Positions 20,421 to 30,408 are shown, counted from the first letter of the stretch. The stretch is DNA of 54,304 nt from Oxalobacteraceae bacterium (GCA_021151485.1 JAGKXB010000011.1:1-54304), one strand, 5' to 3'. Program-made: numbers and translations. The notes: generated by a model from the letters alone, not told the origin.

Positions 20421-20570
20421 CTATCCTGAACCATATTTTATATGTCGGCAGGATAGGTATATTGCAGTGGATTCATTCTGCTGCTGCTAAGTGAGCGTAG
20501 GCATCTAAGTGTCATTGTCGGTTCAATGACCACCTGCAATCATATAAAAGGAGCTGTCTTAAGACAGAAA
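20421..20570 (+). promoter_or_regulatory. Structured infC-rpmI leader with hairpin between Shine-Dalgarno and rpmI start
   Basis: Four paired elements are visible: CTATCCTG (20421-20428) with CAGGATAG (20449-20456); ATTGCAG (20461-20467) with CTGCAAT (20534-20540), enclosing GTCATTG/CAATGAC (20511-20517 with 20524-20530); and CTGTC TTAA GACAG (20554-20567) lying between AAAGGAG (20547-20553) and the rpmI ATG. L20 is known to repress rpmI-rplT by binding structured leader RNA in several phyla; that this leader is the L20 operator is inference. Confidence 0.6.
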
Positions 20571-20575
20571 ATGTT

Positions 20576-20773
20576 ATGCCAAAAATGAAGACGAAAAGTT
20601 CTGCCAAAAAGCGCTTTCGCGTACGTCCAGGTGGAACAGTAAAATGTGGTCAAGCTTTCAAACGCCACATTTTGACCAAAAAAACCACTAAAAATAAACG
20701 TCAGTTGCGTGGTACCGTCAATGTGCATGCACATGACGTGGTTTCCGTTAAACGCATGTTGCCACATGCTTAA
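20576..20773 (+). CDS. rpmI: 50S ribosomal protein L35
   Basis: 65 residues, [14 protein letters not shown], very basic; a standard L35. Part of the 50S subunit. The only good Shine-Dalgarno (AAAGGAG, 20547-20553) is 22 nt from the ATG, but a 14-nt hairpin lies between them and would reduce the effective distance to about 8 nt. An ATG at 20571 is out of frame and reads only five codons to TGA. Confidence 0.95.
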   Translation: MPKMKTKSSAKKRFRVRPGGTVKCGQAFKRHILTKKTTKNKRQLRGTVNVHAHDVVSVKRMLPHA

Positions 20774-20810
20774 TTGCTAACTCACACGATCAAATTATCA
20801 AGGAGATATT

Positions 20811-21170
20811 ATGCCTAGAGTAAAACGTGGGGTCACAGCACGGGCCCGTCATAAGAAAATTTTAGTTCAAGCCAAAGGTTACCGCGGTCGTCGCAGTAAG
20901 GTTTTCCGTATTGCCAAGCAAGCTGTTATGCGCGCTGGTCAATATGCTTACCGTGATCGTCGTAATAAGAAACGCGTATTCCGCGCTTTGTGGATTACAC
21001 GTATCAACGCTGCGTCCCGTTCACACGGCATGACTTACAGCGTATTCATGAATGGCTTGAAAAAAGCATCGATCGAGTTGGATCGTAAAGTCTTGGCCGA
21101 TATGGCTGTGACGGATAAGCCAGCTTTTGCTGCTATCGTTAATCAAGTCAAAGCCAATCTTGCTGCTTAA
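20811..21170 (+). CDS. rplT: 50S ribosomal protein L20
   Basis: 119 residues, [18 protein letters not shown], with the basic N-terminal extension and the globular C-terminal domain (SYSVF-like [12 protein letters not shown]). It has an AAGGAGA ribosome-binding site. Assembly protein of the 50S subunit and the known autogenous repressor of rpmI-rplT. It follows rpmI by 37 nt. Confidence 0.96.
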   Translation: MPRVKRGVTARARHKKILVQAKGYRGRRSKVFRIAKQAVMRAGQYAYRDRRNKKRVFRALWITRINAASRSHGMTYSVFMNGLKKASIELDRKVLADMAVTDKPAFAAIVNQVKANLAA

Positions 21171-21229
21171 AATTATTCTTTAAATTAATTTTTAAAATTA
21201 CGTTTTAAGTTTTGCAGTCATAAAAATTG

Positions 21230-21264
21230 GGCGGGGCATAGGTCATTACCTCTGCCCCGTTTTA
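21230..21264 (+). terminator. Terminator/attenuator upstream of pheS
   Basis: CGGGGCA (21232-21238) pairs with TGCCCCG (21253-21259), with an inner AGGT/ACCT pairing, followed by TTTT. Placed 18 nt before the pheS ATG, it separates the ribosomal genes from pheST and may act as an attenuator. I see no convincing Phe-rich leader peptide before it. Confidence 0.7.
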
Positions 21265-21281
21265 ATTTGAAACAAAATTCT

Positions 21282-22298
21282 ATGAATCCTCTACAACATT
21301 TAGTCACCCAAGCGCAGATGGATTTTCTGGCTGCTCAGGATGTTGCTGCGCTTGAAAATGCGAAAGCCCAGTATTTAGGTAAAACCGGACAAATTTCTGA
21401 GCAAATGAAAGGCTTGGGAAAATTGCCACCGGAAGAGCGCAAGGTACAAGGTGCGCTGATTAATGCAGTCAAAGAGCAAATTGAAACGGCGCTAAATGCA
21501 CGTCGCGACGCTTTGGCTGATGCACAAATGCAAGCACGTTTGAATGCCGAAGCGATTGATGTCACTTTGCCTGGACGTGGAAGAGGCAAGGGCGGGATTC
21601 ATCCTGTCATGCGTTCATGGGAAAGAATCGAAGCCATTTTTCGCTCCATCGGTTTTGATGTTGCAGATGGCCCAGAAATTGAAAATGACTGGACTAATTT
21701 CACGGCGTTGAATAGCCCAGAAAATCATCCCGCACGTTCGATGCAGGACACTTTTTATATTGATGGCAAGGATGGATTAGGCAAACCCTTGTTGTTGCGC
21801 ACGCATACCAGTCCGATGCAAGTGCGTTATGCACGTCATCATAAAACGCCGATTAAAGTCATTGCGCCAGGTCGTACTTATCGTGTCGATAGTGACGCAA
21901 CGCATTCGCCCATGTTCCATCAAGTTGAGGGTTTATGGATCGCAGAGGATATTAGCTTTGCTGATTTAAAAGGCGTGTATTTGGATTTCGTCAAAACCTT
22001 CTTTGAAACCGATGATTTGCAAGTGCGTTTCCGTCCTTCGTATTTTCCATTTACCGAACCGTCGGCTGAAATCGATATTGCCTTTGGTAGTGGTCCATTG
22101 AAAGGACGCTGGTTGGAAGTATCAGGTGCGGGGCAAATTCACCCAACGGTGTTGCGTAATATGAATCTTGATCCGGAGAAATACATTGGTTTCGCCTTTG
22201 GTTCTGGCATTGAGCGCTTGACTATGTTGCGCTATGGCATCAACGATTTGCGCTTGTTTTACGAAGGCGATTTGCGTTTCCTGAAACAATTTAATTAA
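21282..22298 (+). CDS. pheS: Phenylalanyl-tRNA synthetase alpha chain
   Basis: Start at ATG 21282 ([12 protein letters not shown]), giving 338 residues; a TTG five codons earlier is unlikely. The N-terminal coiled coil binds tRNA, and the class II catalytic core shows [26 protein letters not shown] (motif 2 Phe/ATP site) and [16 protein letters not shown] (motif 3). With PheT it forms the alpha2beta2 enzyme. 32 nt separate it from pheT. Confidence 0.95.
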   Translation: MNPLQHLVTQAQMDFLAAQDVAALENAKAQYLGKTGQISEQMKGLGKLPPEERKVQGALINAVKEQIETALNARRDALADAQMQARLNAEAIDVTLPGRGRGKGGIHPVMRSWERIEAIFRSIGFDVADGPEIENDWTNFTALNSPENHPARSMQDTFYIDGKDGLGKPLLLRTHTSPMQVRYARHHKTPIKVIAPGRTYRVDSDATHSPMFHQVEGLWIAEDISFADLKGVYLDFVKTFFETDDLQVRFRPSYFPFTEPSAEIDIAFGSGPLKGRWLEVSGAGQIHPTVLRNMNLDPEKYIGFAFGSGIERLTMLRYGINDLRLFYEGDLRFLKQFN

Positions 22299-22330
22299 AA
22301 ATTTAGGTAGTTATTTAGAGAGTTTTATCT

Positions 22331-24799
22331 ATGCAATTTTCTGAAAACTGGTTGCGTACCATGGTTGATCCGAAGATGACTTCGGATGAGTTGGCGCATT
22401 TGTTGACCATGTCAGGGTTGGAAGTTGAAGAAATCGAGCCTGTGGCACCGCCTTTCTCTCACGTCGTCGTGGCGCAAGTAAAAGAGGTGAGCAAACATCC
22501 CAACGCAGATCGTTTGAATGTCTGCCAGGTCGATGTGGGAAATGGCACGATTTTGAACATTGTTTGCGGTGCGCCTAATGTACGAGCCGGGATGAAAGTT
22601 GCATGTGCCATGGTAGGTGCGTCGTTGCCACCTAGCGAAGAAGGCGGACCAGCGTTTGTCATCAAGCTGGGCCAATTGCGTGGCGTTGAGTCACAAGGGA
22701 TGTTGTGCTCCGCGCGTGAATTGAAATTATCGCCATTGTCCGAAGTACAAGAAGGCTTGCTTGATTTGCCTGCGGATGCGCCGGTGGGCCAGAATTTCCG
22801 TGATTATTACGCCTTAAATGATTTTAAATTTACCATCAAGTTGACGCCGAATAGGGCGGATTGTTTGTCCTTGTTGGGCGTGGCGCGTGAAGTTTCTGCT
22901 TTGACAGGTTTGCCGATTAATACGCCGATGACAATCAATGCGGTTAATACGCTTAATACTGTTAAGAATATCGATGAGCGTTTACCGGTCAAAATCTCAG
23001 CGCCAGATTTGTGCGCGCGTTTTTGCGGACGGGTTATTCGCGGCGTCAATGCCAAGGCAGCAACGCCAGATTGGATGAAACAGCGTTTGGAGCGCAGTGG
23101 TCAGCGTTCTATTTCTGCGTTGGTGGATATTTCAAATTATGTGATGTTGGAATTAGGTCGCCCAAGTCATGTATTTGACCTGGATAAAATTCAGGGCGGC
23201 TTGGATGTACGTTGGGCCAAAGCGGGTGAAACGGTCAAGTTGTTGAATGGCAATACCGTTGAGCTGGATGATTGGATTGGCGTGATTGCTGATGAGAGCG
23301 GCAGCATTGGTTCTCTGGCCGGGATCATGGGCGCAGACGCTAGTGCTGTGTCCTTAGAGACGCAAAATATTTATCTGGAAGCAGCATTCTGGTGGCCGCA
23401 TGCAATCCAAGGTCGTGCTCGGCGTTTTCACTTTACAACTGATGCCGCGCATCGTTTTGAGCGTGGCGTGGATTACGCAAGCATCGTTGAGCACATGGAG
23501 CGCATTACCGCATTGATCGTTGAAATTTGCGGCGGCGAAGGTCAAATTGCCGTGGGTCCATTGGACGATCATGTATTGGATTTGCCGCAACGCAAACCGG
23601 TTAATTTACGTACCGCACGGGCTAGCAAAGTCATCGGTGTGCCGTTTACCGATGCGCAAATCGCGGCTATTTTTACTCGTTTAGGGCTGACCTTTACGCA
23701 GCAGCCTGGCGTGTTTTCAGTGACGCCGCCTTCTTATCGTTTCGATATTGAAATCGAAGAGGATTTGATTGAAGAGGTAGCGCGTTTGTATGGCTACAAC
23801 AATATTCCAGCTTTGCCACCGCAAGCGGCTAACAAAATGCTACTTGCACCAGAAAATACACGCTCCATTTTTGCCTTGCGTCATCAATTGGCAGATTTGG
23901 ATTATCAAGAAGTGATTAATTTCAGCTTTGTGGAAGAGGCATGGGAGCAGGATTTTTCTGCCAATATCGATCCAATCAAGTTGTTGAATCCGATTGCTAG
24001 CCAAATGAATGTCATGCGCTCTTCAATGGTCGGTAGTTTGATTGCGAATGTGCGTTATAACTTGAATCGCAAAGTGAATCGTATTCGTTTGTTTGAAGTG
24101 GCGGCGTGTTATCAGCATGATGCTGGTGTGCAGGATGGTGCTTTATCTGTTGCTGGATACGCACAACCTAAACGTTTGGCGGGGGTAGCTTATGGCCCGA
24201 TGGCGGAAGAGCAATGGGGACAAGCGGCGCGTCAGGTTGATTTTTTTGATGTGAAAGCGGATTTGGAAGCGTTGTTTGCGCCTAAGAAAATTCGTTATGT
24301 GCCGTATGGTTCTCCTCATCCAGCGTTACATCCGGGCCGTTCAGCCTTGATTGAATGTGATGGCAAAGTGATCGGATGGAGTGGCGAATTGCACCCACGT
24401 TGGCAGAAAAAATACGATTTGCCACAAGCGCCAATCCTATTTGAGTTGGATGTAGATGTATTACAGCAACGTGATGTGCCTGCCTATCAAGAAATTTCCA
24501 AGTTCCCAGCAGTAACACGGGATATTGCTTTGGTGGTCAAACAATCGATTCCTGCGCAAGAATTAATCGATACTTTTTTTGCCCAGCAGCAATTCAATCC
24601 TGCTTGTCAGATTTTGCAAGCCATTGTTTTATTTGATGAATATCGCGGCCAGGGCTTGGAAAACAATGAAAAAAGCCTTGCCTTCCGTTGTACCTTGCAA
24701 GATACTCGCAACACGCTGACGGATCAGGTTGTTGATGCTGCTATGACAGCTTTGGTCGCTGCTGCGGTTGAAAAACATGCAGCAAGGTTGCGTAATTAA
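22331..24799 (+). CDS. pheT: Phenylalanyl-tRNA synthetase beta chain
   Basis: 822 residues. Order: B1 ([13 protein letters not shown]), EMAP/tRNA-binding domain with [15 protein letters not shown] near residue 57, B3/B4 editing region ([10 protein letters not shown]), B5 ([21 protein letters not shown]), the catalytic-like core and the C-terminal FDX-ACB anticodon domain ([14 protein letters not shown]). It binds tRNA and edits Tyr-tRNA-Phe. Co-transcribed with pheS and ihfA. Confidence 0.95.
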   Translation: MQFSENWLRTMVDPKMTSDELAHLLTMSGLEVEEIEPVAPPFSHVVVAQVKEVSKHPNADRLNVCQVDVGNGTILNIVCGAPNVRAGMKVACAMVGASLPPSEEGGPAFVIKLGQLRGVESQGMLCSARELKLSPLSEVQEGLLDLPADAPVGQNFRDYYALNDFKFTIKLTPNRADCLSLLGVAREVSALTGLPINTPMTINAVNTLNTVKNIDERLPVKISAPDLCARFCGRVIRGVNAKAATPDWMKQRLERSGQRSISALVDISNYVMLELGRPSHVFDLDKIQGGLDVRWAKAGETVKLLNGNTVELDDWIGVIADESGSIGSLAGIMGADASAVSLETQNIYLEAAFWWPHAIQGRARRFHFTTDAAHRFERGVDYASIVEHMERITALIVEICGGEGQIAVGPLDDHVLDLPQRKPVNLRTARASKVIGVPFTDAQIAAIFTRLGLTFTQQPGVFSVTPPSYRFDIEIEEDLIEEVARLYGYNNIPALPPQAANKMLLAPENTRSIFALRHQLADLDYQEVINFSFVEEAWEQDFSANIDPIKLLNPIASQMNVMRSSMVGSLIANVRYNLNRKVNRIRLFEVAACYQHDAGVQDGALSVAGYAQPKRLAGVAYGPMAEEQWGQAARQVDFFDVKADLEALFAPKKIRYVPYGSPHPALHPGRSALIECDGKVIGWSGELHPRWQKKYDLPQAPILFELDVDVLQQRDVPAYQEISKFPAVTRDIALVVKQSIPAQELIDTFFAQQQFNPACQILQAIVLFDEYRGQGLENNEKSLAFRCTLQDTRNTLTDQVVDAAMTALVAAAVEKHAARLRN

Positions 24800-24833
24800 A
24801 CATGACTAAATGGATTGAATATTCAGGATCATG

Positions 24834-25202
24834 ATGAATCAGGAATCGCTTCTATCGGTAGATGGTGATGAAGTGCAACGCACCACCTTAACCAAAGCAG
24901 AATTGGCTGAACTGTTGTTTGAGCAAGTGGGTTTGAACAAGCGTGAAGCCAAGGAGATGGTTGAGACATTTTTTGATGAAATCAGTAATGCTTTGGAACG
25001 AGGTGAGTCGGTACGTTTGTCTGGATTTGGCAATTTTCAGCTGCGTGATAAGCCGCAACGTCCTGGTCGTAATCCGAAAACTGGGGAGGCTGTTCCGATT
25101 GTTGCGCGTCGTGTCGTCACTTTTCATGCCAGCCAAAAGCTCAAAAGTATGATTGATGACAGCAGTGCAAAATTGAATACATCACCTGCACTTAATGTTT
25201 GA
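24834..25202 (+). CDS. ihfA: Integration host factor alpha subunit
   Basis: Start at the second of two adjacent ATGs (24834), because AGGA lies 5 nt upstream; 122 residues. It is longer at both ends than the roughly 100-residue enteric protein. The HU/IHF fold is clear: [32 protein letters not shown], and the DNA-bending arm PGRNPKTGE with the intercalating proline. It bends DNA as a heterodimer with IHF-beta and serves recombination, replication and sigma54 promoters. ihfA after pheT is the classic proteobacterial order. Confidence 0.93.
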   Translation: MNQESLLSVDGDEVQRTTLTKAELAELLFEQVGLNKREAKEMVETFFDEISNALERGESVRLSGFGNFQLRDKPQRPGRNPKTGEAVPIVARRVVTFHASQKLKSMIDDSSAKLNTSPALNV

Positions 25203-25212
25203 ATGATCACAC

Positions 25213-25680
25213 ATGAACAATGAAGTGGATAACGAAGAAGAGTGTAAAAATGACGCAGTGAGGGATGCGCCAGCGGTTTTGCCTCTCATTCCAGCCAAGC
25301 GCTATTTCACGATTGGTGAGGTGAGTGAACTTTGTGGCGTGAAGACGCATGTATTGCGTTATTGGGAGCAGGAATTTACGCAGCTCAAGCCAGTCAAACG
25401 TCGTGGTAATCGACGTTATTATCAACATCATGAAGTGCTTCTGGTGCGTCGTATTCGTTCTTTGTTGTACGAAGAAGGTTTTACGATTAATGGTGCGCGT
25501 AACAAATTGGATAACCGCATGCCAACCGATGTAGATGACTTTGCTGAGCAGGCGTCTTCATCCTCCTCTTCGTTTTCGTCATCTTTGTCGCCACTATCTA
25601 CTACTAATATTGACGTTGATATTGATCTCAATAAGGTACGTGACGAGTTATCGTACATTCTTAAGCTGTTAAATCCATAA
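25213..25680 (+). CDS. MerR family transcriptional regulator
   Basis: 155 residues. An acidic N-terminal tail of about 28 residues precedes a winged-helix MerR domain (RYFTIGEVSELCGVKTHVLRYW, then RRGNRRYYQHHEVLLVRRI). It lacks the metal-binding cysteines of MerR/ZntR, and its C-terminal region is a Ser-rich, then acidic tail without a recognisable ligand domain. This gene directly after ihfA is a conserved betaproteobacterial arrangement; the target is unknown. It begins 10 nt after ihfA. Confidence 0.85.
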   Translation: MNNEVDNEEECKNDAVRDAPAVLPLIPAKRYFTIGEVSELCGVKTHVLRYWEQEFTQLKPVKRRGNRRYYQHHEVLLVRRIRSLLYEEGFTINGARNKLDNRMPTDVDDFAEQASSSSSSFSSSLSPLSTTNIDVDIDLNKVRDELSYILKLLNP

Positions 25681-25710
25681 CAGTTATCATGCTTCTTTAT
25701 TTTGCATCAG

Positions 25711-25735
25711 GGCGGGTTGGATAACCCGCCTTTTT
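25711..25735 (+). terminator. Rho-independent terminator of the thrS-ihfA-merR cluster
   Basis: GGCGGGTT (25711-25718), loop GGAT, AACCCGCC (25723-25730), then TTTTT. 31 nt after the merR stop. Confidence 0.93.
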
Positions 25736-25749
25736 CATGATTTATCCAC

Positions 25750-26679
25750 ATGCGCGTACTCCAAAAAATCCCGCTATTTTCTATTCTTCCCATTCTTGCA
25801 TTGCTATTAAATGCGTTGGTGTGGGGTATTTCATGGTGGCCGTTTAGGCAATTAGAAGCGCGGGGGTTGCATCCGTTGTGGACGACGGTGGTGATTTATG
25901 TTTTTTCGACTAGTTGCCTTATGTTGAGCAAGCCACATGCGCTTGGACAATTGTTGCACGCGCCGGGATTGTGGGTGTTGATGTTGGCGTTTGGTATGAC
26001 CAATGCGGCTTTTAATTGGGGCGTGGTGGTGGGTGATGTGGTGCGGGTGGTGTTTTTGTTTTATTTGATGCCTTTGTGGGTGGCGTTGTTGGCACGTTTT
26101 ATTCTTGGTGAGAGTTTTACTCTTTTGATATTGCTACGCTTGTTGCTTGCTTTGTTAGGGGCGGCCTTTGTGCTATGGCCAGAAAGTGGTGCACCCAAAA
26201 CGGGTTGGTATCTGCATTTTTCTGATGTGCTGGGCTTGCTTGGTGGATTTGCTTTTGCACTCACTAACGTGATGTTGCGCCATCAAGCGCAACGTTCTGA
26301 AGAAAGCAGAGCGCTGGCAATGTTTATGGGGGGCATGTCGGTGGCGGGAGTATTGGCTTGCACATTATCTTTGCGCGGTGTGATTGATGGCCCACCAAGT
26401 TTGGCTTGGGGATGGAGCAGTGCGATATTTTGTTTGGCTGTTTTGTTTATGTCGAGCAACCTGTTGTTGCAATATGGCGCAGCGCGTTTGCCTGCTAATG
26501 TCACGTCGATTGTGATGTTGATTGAAGTGGTGTTTGCCGCAGTCTCAGCGATTCTTTTTGGTGCTGGCGTATTGACGACCAAGTTGATGATAGGTGGCGC
26601 TTTGATTTTATTAGCAGCGATTTTGTCTGTTTCGTCGAAAAAAGTAGGTGATGAAGAAAGTTGTCCGACATTGTCCTAA
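25750..26679 (+). CDS. DMT (EamA) family transporter
   Basis: 309 residues with about ten hydrophobic helices in two EamA repeats (first about 15-145, second about 160-300; VWGISWWPFRQLE and LLQYGAARLPANVTSIVMLIE). Drug/metabolite superfamily inner-membrane transporter; substrate not readable. It lies just after a terminator, so it needs its own promoter. Its stop codon falls within a decayed copy of the 92-bp repeat. Confidence 0.85.
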   Translation: MRVLQKIPLFSILPILALLLNALVWGISWWPFRQLEARGLHPLWTTVVIYVFSTSCLMLSKPHALGQLLHAPGLWVLMLAFGMTNAAFNWGVVVGDVVRVVFLFYLMPLWVALLARFILGESFTLLILLRLLLALLGAAFVLWPESGAPKTGWYLHFSDVLGLLGGFAFALTNVMLRHQAQRSEESRALAMFMGGMSVAGVLACTLSLRGVIDGPPSLAWGWSSAIFCLAVLFMSSNLLLQYGAARLPANVTSIVMLIEVVFAAVSAILFGAGVLTTKLMIGGALILLAAILSVSSKKVGDEESCPTLS

Positions 26680-26708
26680 AAACCACTGGGTCCCCGATTA
26701 AAGCATTA
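26676..26708 (+). repeat. Decayed 3' half of the 92-bp repeat
   Basis: From 26676 the sequence matches 10810 onward: CTAAAA, then CACTGGGTCCCCG and AGCATT. The 24 nt from CACTGGG match at 22 positions. The closing arm is missing. It spans the DMT stop codon and ends just before the glycosyltransferase start. Confidence 0.75.
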
Positions 26709-26723
26709 CAGGTATCTACATCA

Positions 26724-29300
26724 ATGCATTCCAAAATTGATCAAACATTACTAAAAGCAGTTGAAGCACATAAATCTGGCAAGCTTCAAGGAGCTGAACA
26801 ACTTTATCGCACAATTCTCAATATTCAGCCCCAGCATCCTGATGCCAATCACAATCTCGGCATACTGCTTGTTGGACTTGGCAAGTCACAAGAAGCCCTG
26901 ATTTATTTAAAAACTGCGCTTGAAAATAGCCCAACGCAAGGACAATTTTGGGTTAGCTATATTCACGCACTCATTGAAGCTAAAGAAATAGCAAAAGCAA
27001 GTACCGTCTTAACGGAAGGCAAGAAAAAAGGATTGGCGGGAGAAGTTATTAAGCAACTTGAACAAAAATTAGCTGCCTTTCAAACCAACAAATCTTCCCC
27101 CTCTCAAACAGAGCTTGATGTATTGCTTGCTAGTTACAACGCAGGGGATTTTGATTTAGCCAGAGAGATTGCCCAAAAATTAACGCTTGAATATCCGATG
27201 CATCCCTTTGGATGGAAAGTACTCGGGGCAATATTCAGCCATATCGGAGATTTCGAGAAAGCGCTAATAGCGATGCATCAAGCAGCGACCATCAATCCAA
27301 TGGATGCGCAGACTTACTCCAATATAGGCAAAATATTACGAGATTTAGGAAGACTCACGGAAGCTGAAGATTTTTGCCGCAAAAGCATCAAAATTAGCCC
27401 AACCAATGCTGAAAGTTATAACAATTTGGCAGTCACGTTACGGGATATGGGAAAGTATGCTGATGCGGAAATCATGTTACGAAAAGCAATAGAAATAAAA
27501 CCCGATTACGCGGAAGCTTTTTGTAATCTTGGAAGCACTTTGTTGGATTTAGAGCGTTTTTCTGAAAGCAAAGATTGTTATTCCACCGCAGTTCATCTAG
27601 CGCCTATGAACGCGCACTTTCAATTTTGTCTCGCTAACGCATTTAAAAAACTTGAATGTTTGAATGAGGCTGAAATAACTTACAAAGCTGCCATCAAACT
27701 TAATCCAACATTTCAATCCGCATACAGCAATCTAGCCAATACGCTTATAGGATTAAATCGCTTTTCTGAAGCAGAAGAATTTTGTCGCACAGCATTAACG
27801 CTTAACAAAAATGATCCGCAAGCCCTCAGCAATTTAGGAGCCATTCTTTGCAAATTAGATCGTTTGCATGAAGCAGAGCTAAGTTGCCGAAATGCCATTC
27901 AGTTAAATCCTGATTCGGCTGATGCATACAGCAATCTCGGATCCATACTTACGAATCTTGGAAGATTGAGCGCAGCAGAGGCAAGTTATAGGGAAGCTAT
28001 TCGCCTCAAGCCCAATTACACAGCCGCACGCAGCAATCTGTTGTTTAGTTTGAACTATATTGAATCGTTATCACCTGCAGCGGCTTTAGTTGAAGCGCAA
28101 CTTTATGGCTCGCTGATTTCGGCCAGCACCACACCAAAATTTAATTCATGGCTTATTGAAGCTAATCCAGTCAAATTAAGAATTGGTTTTGTTTCGGGCG
28201 ATTTAAAAAACCACCCAGTTGGTTATTTTATTGAGGGCTTACTCAAACATCTTGATCCAAACCAATTTGAGATCTACGCTTTCCCAACCACGTCAGAAAC
28301 AGACGATCTAACAGAGCGCATCAAACCACATTTTAAAAAATGGCTTCCGATTTATGGCAAGGCAGATCTTGAAGCAGCAACGCTGATTCATGCACACGGC
28401 ATTCACATTCTGATTGATCTATCGGGACATACTGCGCACAACCGATTACCCGTTTTTTCCTATAAACCTGCACCTGTTCAAGCCTCGTGGCTTGGTTACT
28501 TTGCAACAACGGGATTGCCAGAAATGGATTACTTTTTAGGTGATCCTTACATGTCACCACAAAGTGATCAACACCATTTCACGGAAAAAATCTGGAATCT
28601 GGCAGAAACCTGGTTGTGCCTTACGCCCCCCGTTCAACCCGTTTCCCCATCTTCATTACCTGCATTGAGCAATCACTACGTGACCTTTGGCTGCTTGGGC
28701 AATCTCTCAAAAATGAATGACCAGGTTGTCAAACTTTGGGCGACCATTCTTAAAAAAGTACCGCATTCAAAGTTACTTCTTAAGTCAAGACAGTTGGCTG
28801 ATAGCAAAGTAATAAGCGATGTGCAAAACCGATTTGCCATTCATGATCTTTCGATCGATCGCCTTATTCTCGAAGGATCTAGTTCAAGAACAGAGTATTT
28901 TCAAACGTACAACCAAGTCGACATCGTTCTTGACACCTTTCCTTATCCCGGAGGAACCACTTCAGTTGATGCGTTATGGATGAGTACGCCTGTATTAACC
29001 TTGAAAGGAAATCGATTCTTGTCTCGCTTGGGTGAGTCAATCGCCATCAATGCCGGTCAAACAAACTGGATTGCGCAAGACTATGATGACTATGTCAACA
29101 AAGCAATCGAATTCGCCTCTGATCTTCAAACTCTCGCTATCTTACGAACTACCTTGAGAGATAAGGTTCTTAAAACCGTTCTATTTGATACACGGCGATT
29201 CGCCAAAAATTTCGAAGACACCCTGCACGGTATGTGGAACCAAGGCATCAAGAAAGTAGGCCTGATGTCGTTTCAACGTTCACCCCCAACTGATTCATAG
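26724..29300 (+). CDS. TPR-GT41 (SPINDLY/OGT-like) glycosyltransferase
   Basis: Start at ATG 26724 (MHSKIDQTLLKAV), giving 858 residues; a TTG extension to 26661 would run through repeat remnant. Residues about 5-440 are TPR repeats (YSNIGKILRDLGRLTEAEDF and many others). Residues about 475-850 are a GT41 O-GlcNAc-transferase-like domain: LRIGFVSGDLKNHPVGYF, LIDLSGHTAHNRLPVF, FGCLGNLSKM and LDTFPYPGGTTSVDALWM. It should add a sugar from a UDP donor to Ser/Thr (or Asn) of a bacterial protein in the cytoplasm. Acceptor unknown; no adhesin or flagellin gene is adjacent. Convergent with hslO. Confidence 0.9.
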   Translation: MHSKIDQTLLKAVEAHKSGKLQGAEQLYRTILNIQPQHPDANHNLGILLVGLGKSQEALIYLKTALENSPTQGQFWVSYIHALIEAKEIAKASTVLTEGKKKGLAGEVIKQLEQKLAAFQTNKSSPSQTELDVLLASYNAGDFDLAREIAQKLTLEYPMHPFGWKVLGAIFSHIGDFEKALIAMHQAATINPMDAQTYSNIGKILRDLGRLTEAEDFCRKSIKISPTNAESYNNLAVTLRDMGKYADAEIMLRKAIEIKPDYAEAFCNLGSTLLDLERFSESKDCYSTAVHLAPMNAHFQFCLANAFKKLECLNEAEITYKAAIKLNPTFQSAYSNLANTLIGLNRFSEAEEFCRTALTLNKNDPQALSNLGAILCKLDRLHEAELSCRNAIQLNPDSADAYSNLGSILTNLGRLSAAEASYREAIRLKPNYTAARSNLLFSLNYIESLSPAAALVEAQLYGSLISASTTPKFNSWLIEANPVKLRIGFVSGDLKNHPVGYFIEGLLKHLDPNQFEIYAFPTTSETDDLTERIKPHFKKWLPIYGKADLEAATLIHAHGIHILIDLSGHTAHNRLPVFSYKPAPVQASWLGYFATTGLPEMDYFLGDPYMSPQSDQHHFTEKIWNLAETWLCLTPPVQPVSPSSLPALSNHYVTFGCLGNLSKMNDQVVKLWATILKKVPHSKLLLKSRQLADSKVISDVQNRFAIHDLSIDRLILEGSSSRTEYFQTYNQVDIVLDTFPYPGGTTSVDALWMSTPVLTLKGNRFLSRLGESIAINAGQTNWIAQDYDDYVNKAIEFASDLQTLAILRTTLRDKVLKTVLFDTRRFAKNFEDTLHGMWNQGIKKVGLMSFQRSPPTDS

Positions 29301-29426
29301 TCGACATAATCGCCTTAATAGTGCACTTTCATCTTGCCTACTTTGGTCAAATCAACCCCGCAAATAGAATGCAGTAATATAAAAATACAAAACGGGAATA
29401 ATTTTTAATGCAATACAACTGCGTGA

Positions 29427-30386
29427 TTAATGCTTGCTGTGGTTTGTATCCGTAATGACATCTACCCCAGTCTCATCCAAAAACAATTGCGCGCAGTCAA
29501 TTTTGTCAAAGCTGTAATGTAAGCCGCAAAAATCACAGGCAATATCTAGCGTTTCCTGTTCTGCTAAACCTGCTTCAATTTCAGTTTGGCCTAGCATTTT
29601 TAGCATATTGCCAACTTTTTCACGGTTACAAGAACAATGAAAACTGGGGTGTTGCGCATCAAATACCCGTATCGTTTCTTCCCAGAACAGGTTGTGCATT
29701 AGATTTTGAATATCGGTAGCCAATAACTCTTCATATTTCAGAGTAGAAGCGAGCATCACGGTGCGGTTCCATGTTTCCAATGGGTCTTCATTGCTTTCTA
29801 AATTTTCATCTGCATTTTCCTCTTTATTTTGAGGGGTGCCTCCTTGATGCGGAAGTTTTTGCAGCAATAGGCCACGCGTCACATGCTGGTCTGCGGCTAA
29901 CCACAACTTGGTGTCAAGTTGCTCAGAATGCTGCATGTAATACTCAATCACGCTTGCAATATTGTCGCCGTCCAGTGGCACGATGCCTTGATAGACCTGT
30001 TGGCCAGGCAAAGGATTTTTAGGTGCCAACGTCATGATAAAGCGCCCATTGCCGTGCACATGTACCAAATCGGATAGTTTGGCGTTGGGTGATATCACTG
30101 CATTCGGTGCTAATTTGGCGGTGGCGCGCAATTGCAATTCGGAATCACATTCCACTACCAATAAACGTACTGGCCCATCGCCATGGATTTGCATGATGAG
30201 CGTGCCATTGAATTTTAGATTAGCCGATAACAACGCCGCTGCGGCTAGCATTTCTCCCAACAATGTTTTGACTGCATCCGGATAGTCATGACGCACTTGT
30301 ACCTGTTGCCAGGCTTCGGAAATTTCTACTAACTCGCCACGGATAGCGGCATGTTCGAACATGAATTTTTGTAATTTGTCTTGCAT
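29427..30386 (-). CDS. hslO: Redox-regulated chaperone Hsp33
   Basis: 319 residues. The N-terminal Hsp33 fold has MLAAAALLSANLKFNGTLIM, GDGPVRLLVVE and LHVGN-like VHGNGRF. The C-terminal zinc switch is complete: FHCSCNREK (CxC) and ACDFCGLHY (CxxC). Oxidation releases zinc and activates a holdase that prevents aggregation. Acidic low-complexity insert (NKEENADENLESNED) near residue 200. It starts 22 nt downstream of mutS and is probably co-transcribed with it. Confidence 0.94.
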   Translation of the reverse strand: MQDKLQKFMFEHAAIRGELVEISEAWQQVQVRHDYPDAVKTLLGEMLAAAALLSANLKFNGTLIMQIHGDGPVRLLVVECDSELQLRATAKLAPNAVISPNAKLSDLVHVHGNGRFIMTLAPKNPLPGQQVYQGIVPLDGDNIASVIEYYMQHSEQLDTKLWLAADQHVTRGLLLQKLPHQGGTPQNKEENADENLESNEDPLETWNRTVMLASTLKYEELLATDIQNLMHNLFWEETIRVFDAQHPSFHCSCNREKVGNMLKMLGQTEIEAGLAEQETLDIACDFCGLHYSFDKIDCAQLFLDETGVDVITDTNHSKH

Positions 30387-30408
30387 GGTTTTATGTGTTT
30401 TAAAGTTC

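Noticed and set aside
26661..26723. N-terminal extension of the GT41 protein from TTG 26661
   Set aside because: It overlaps the transporter stop and the repeat remnant; the TPR family begins at the ATG at 26724.
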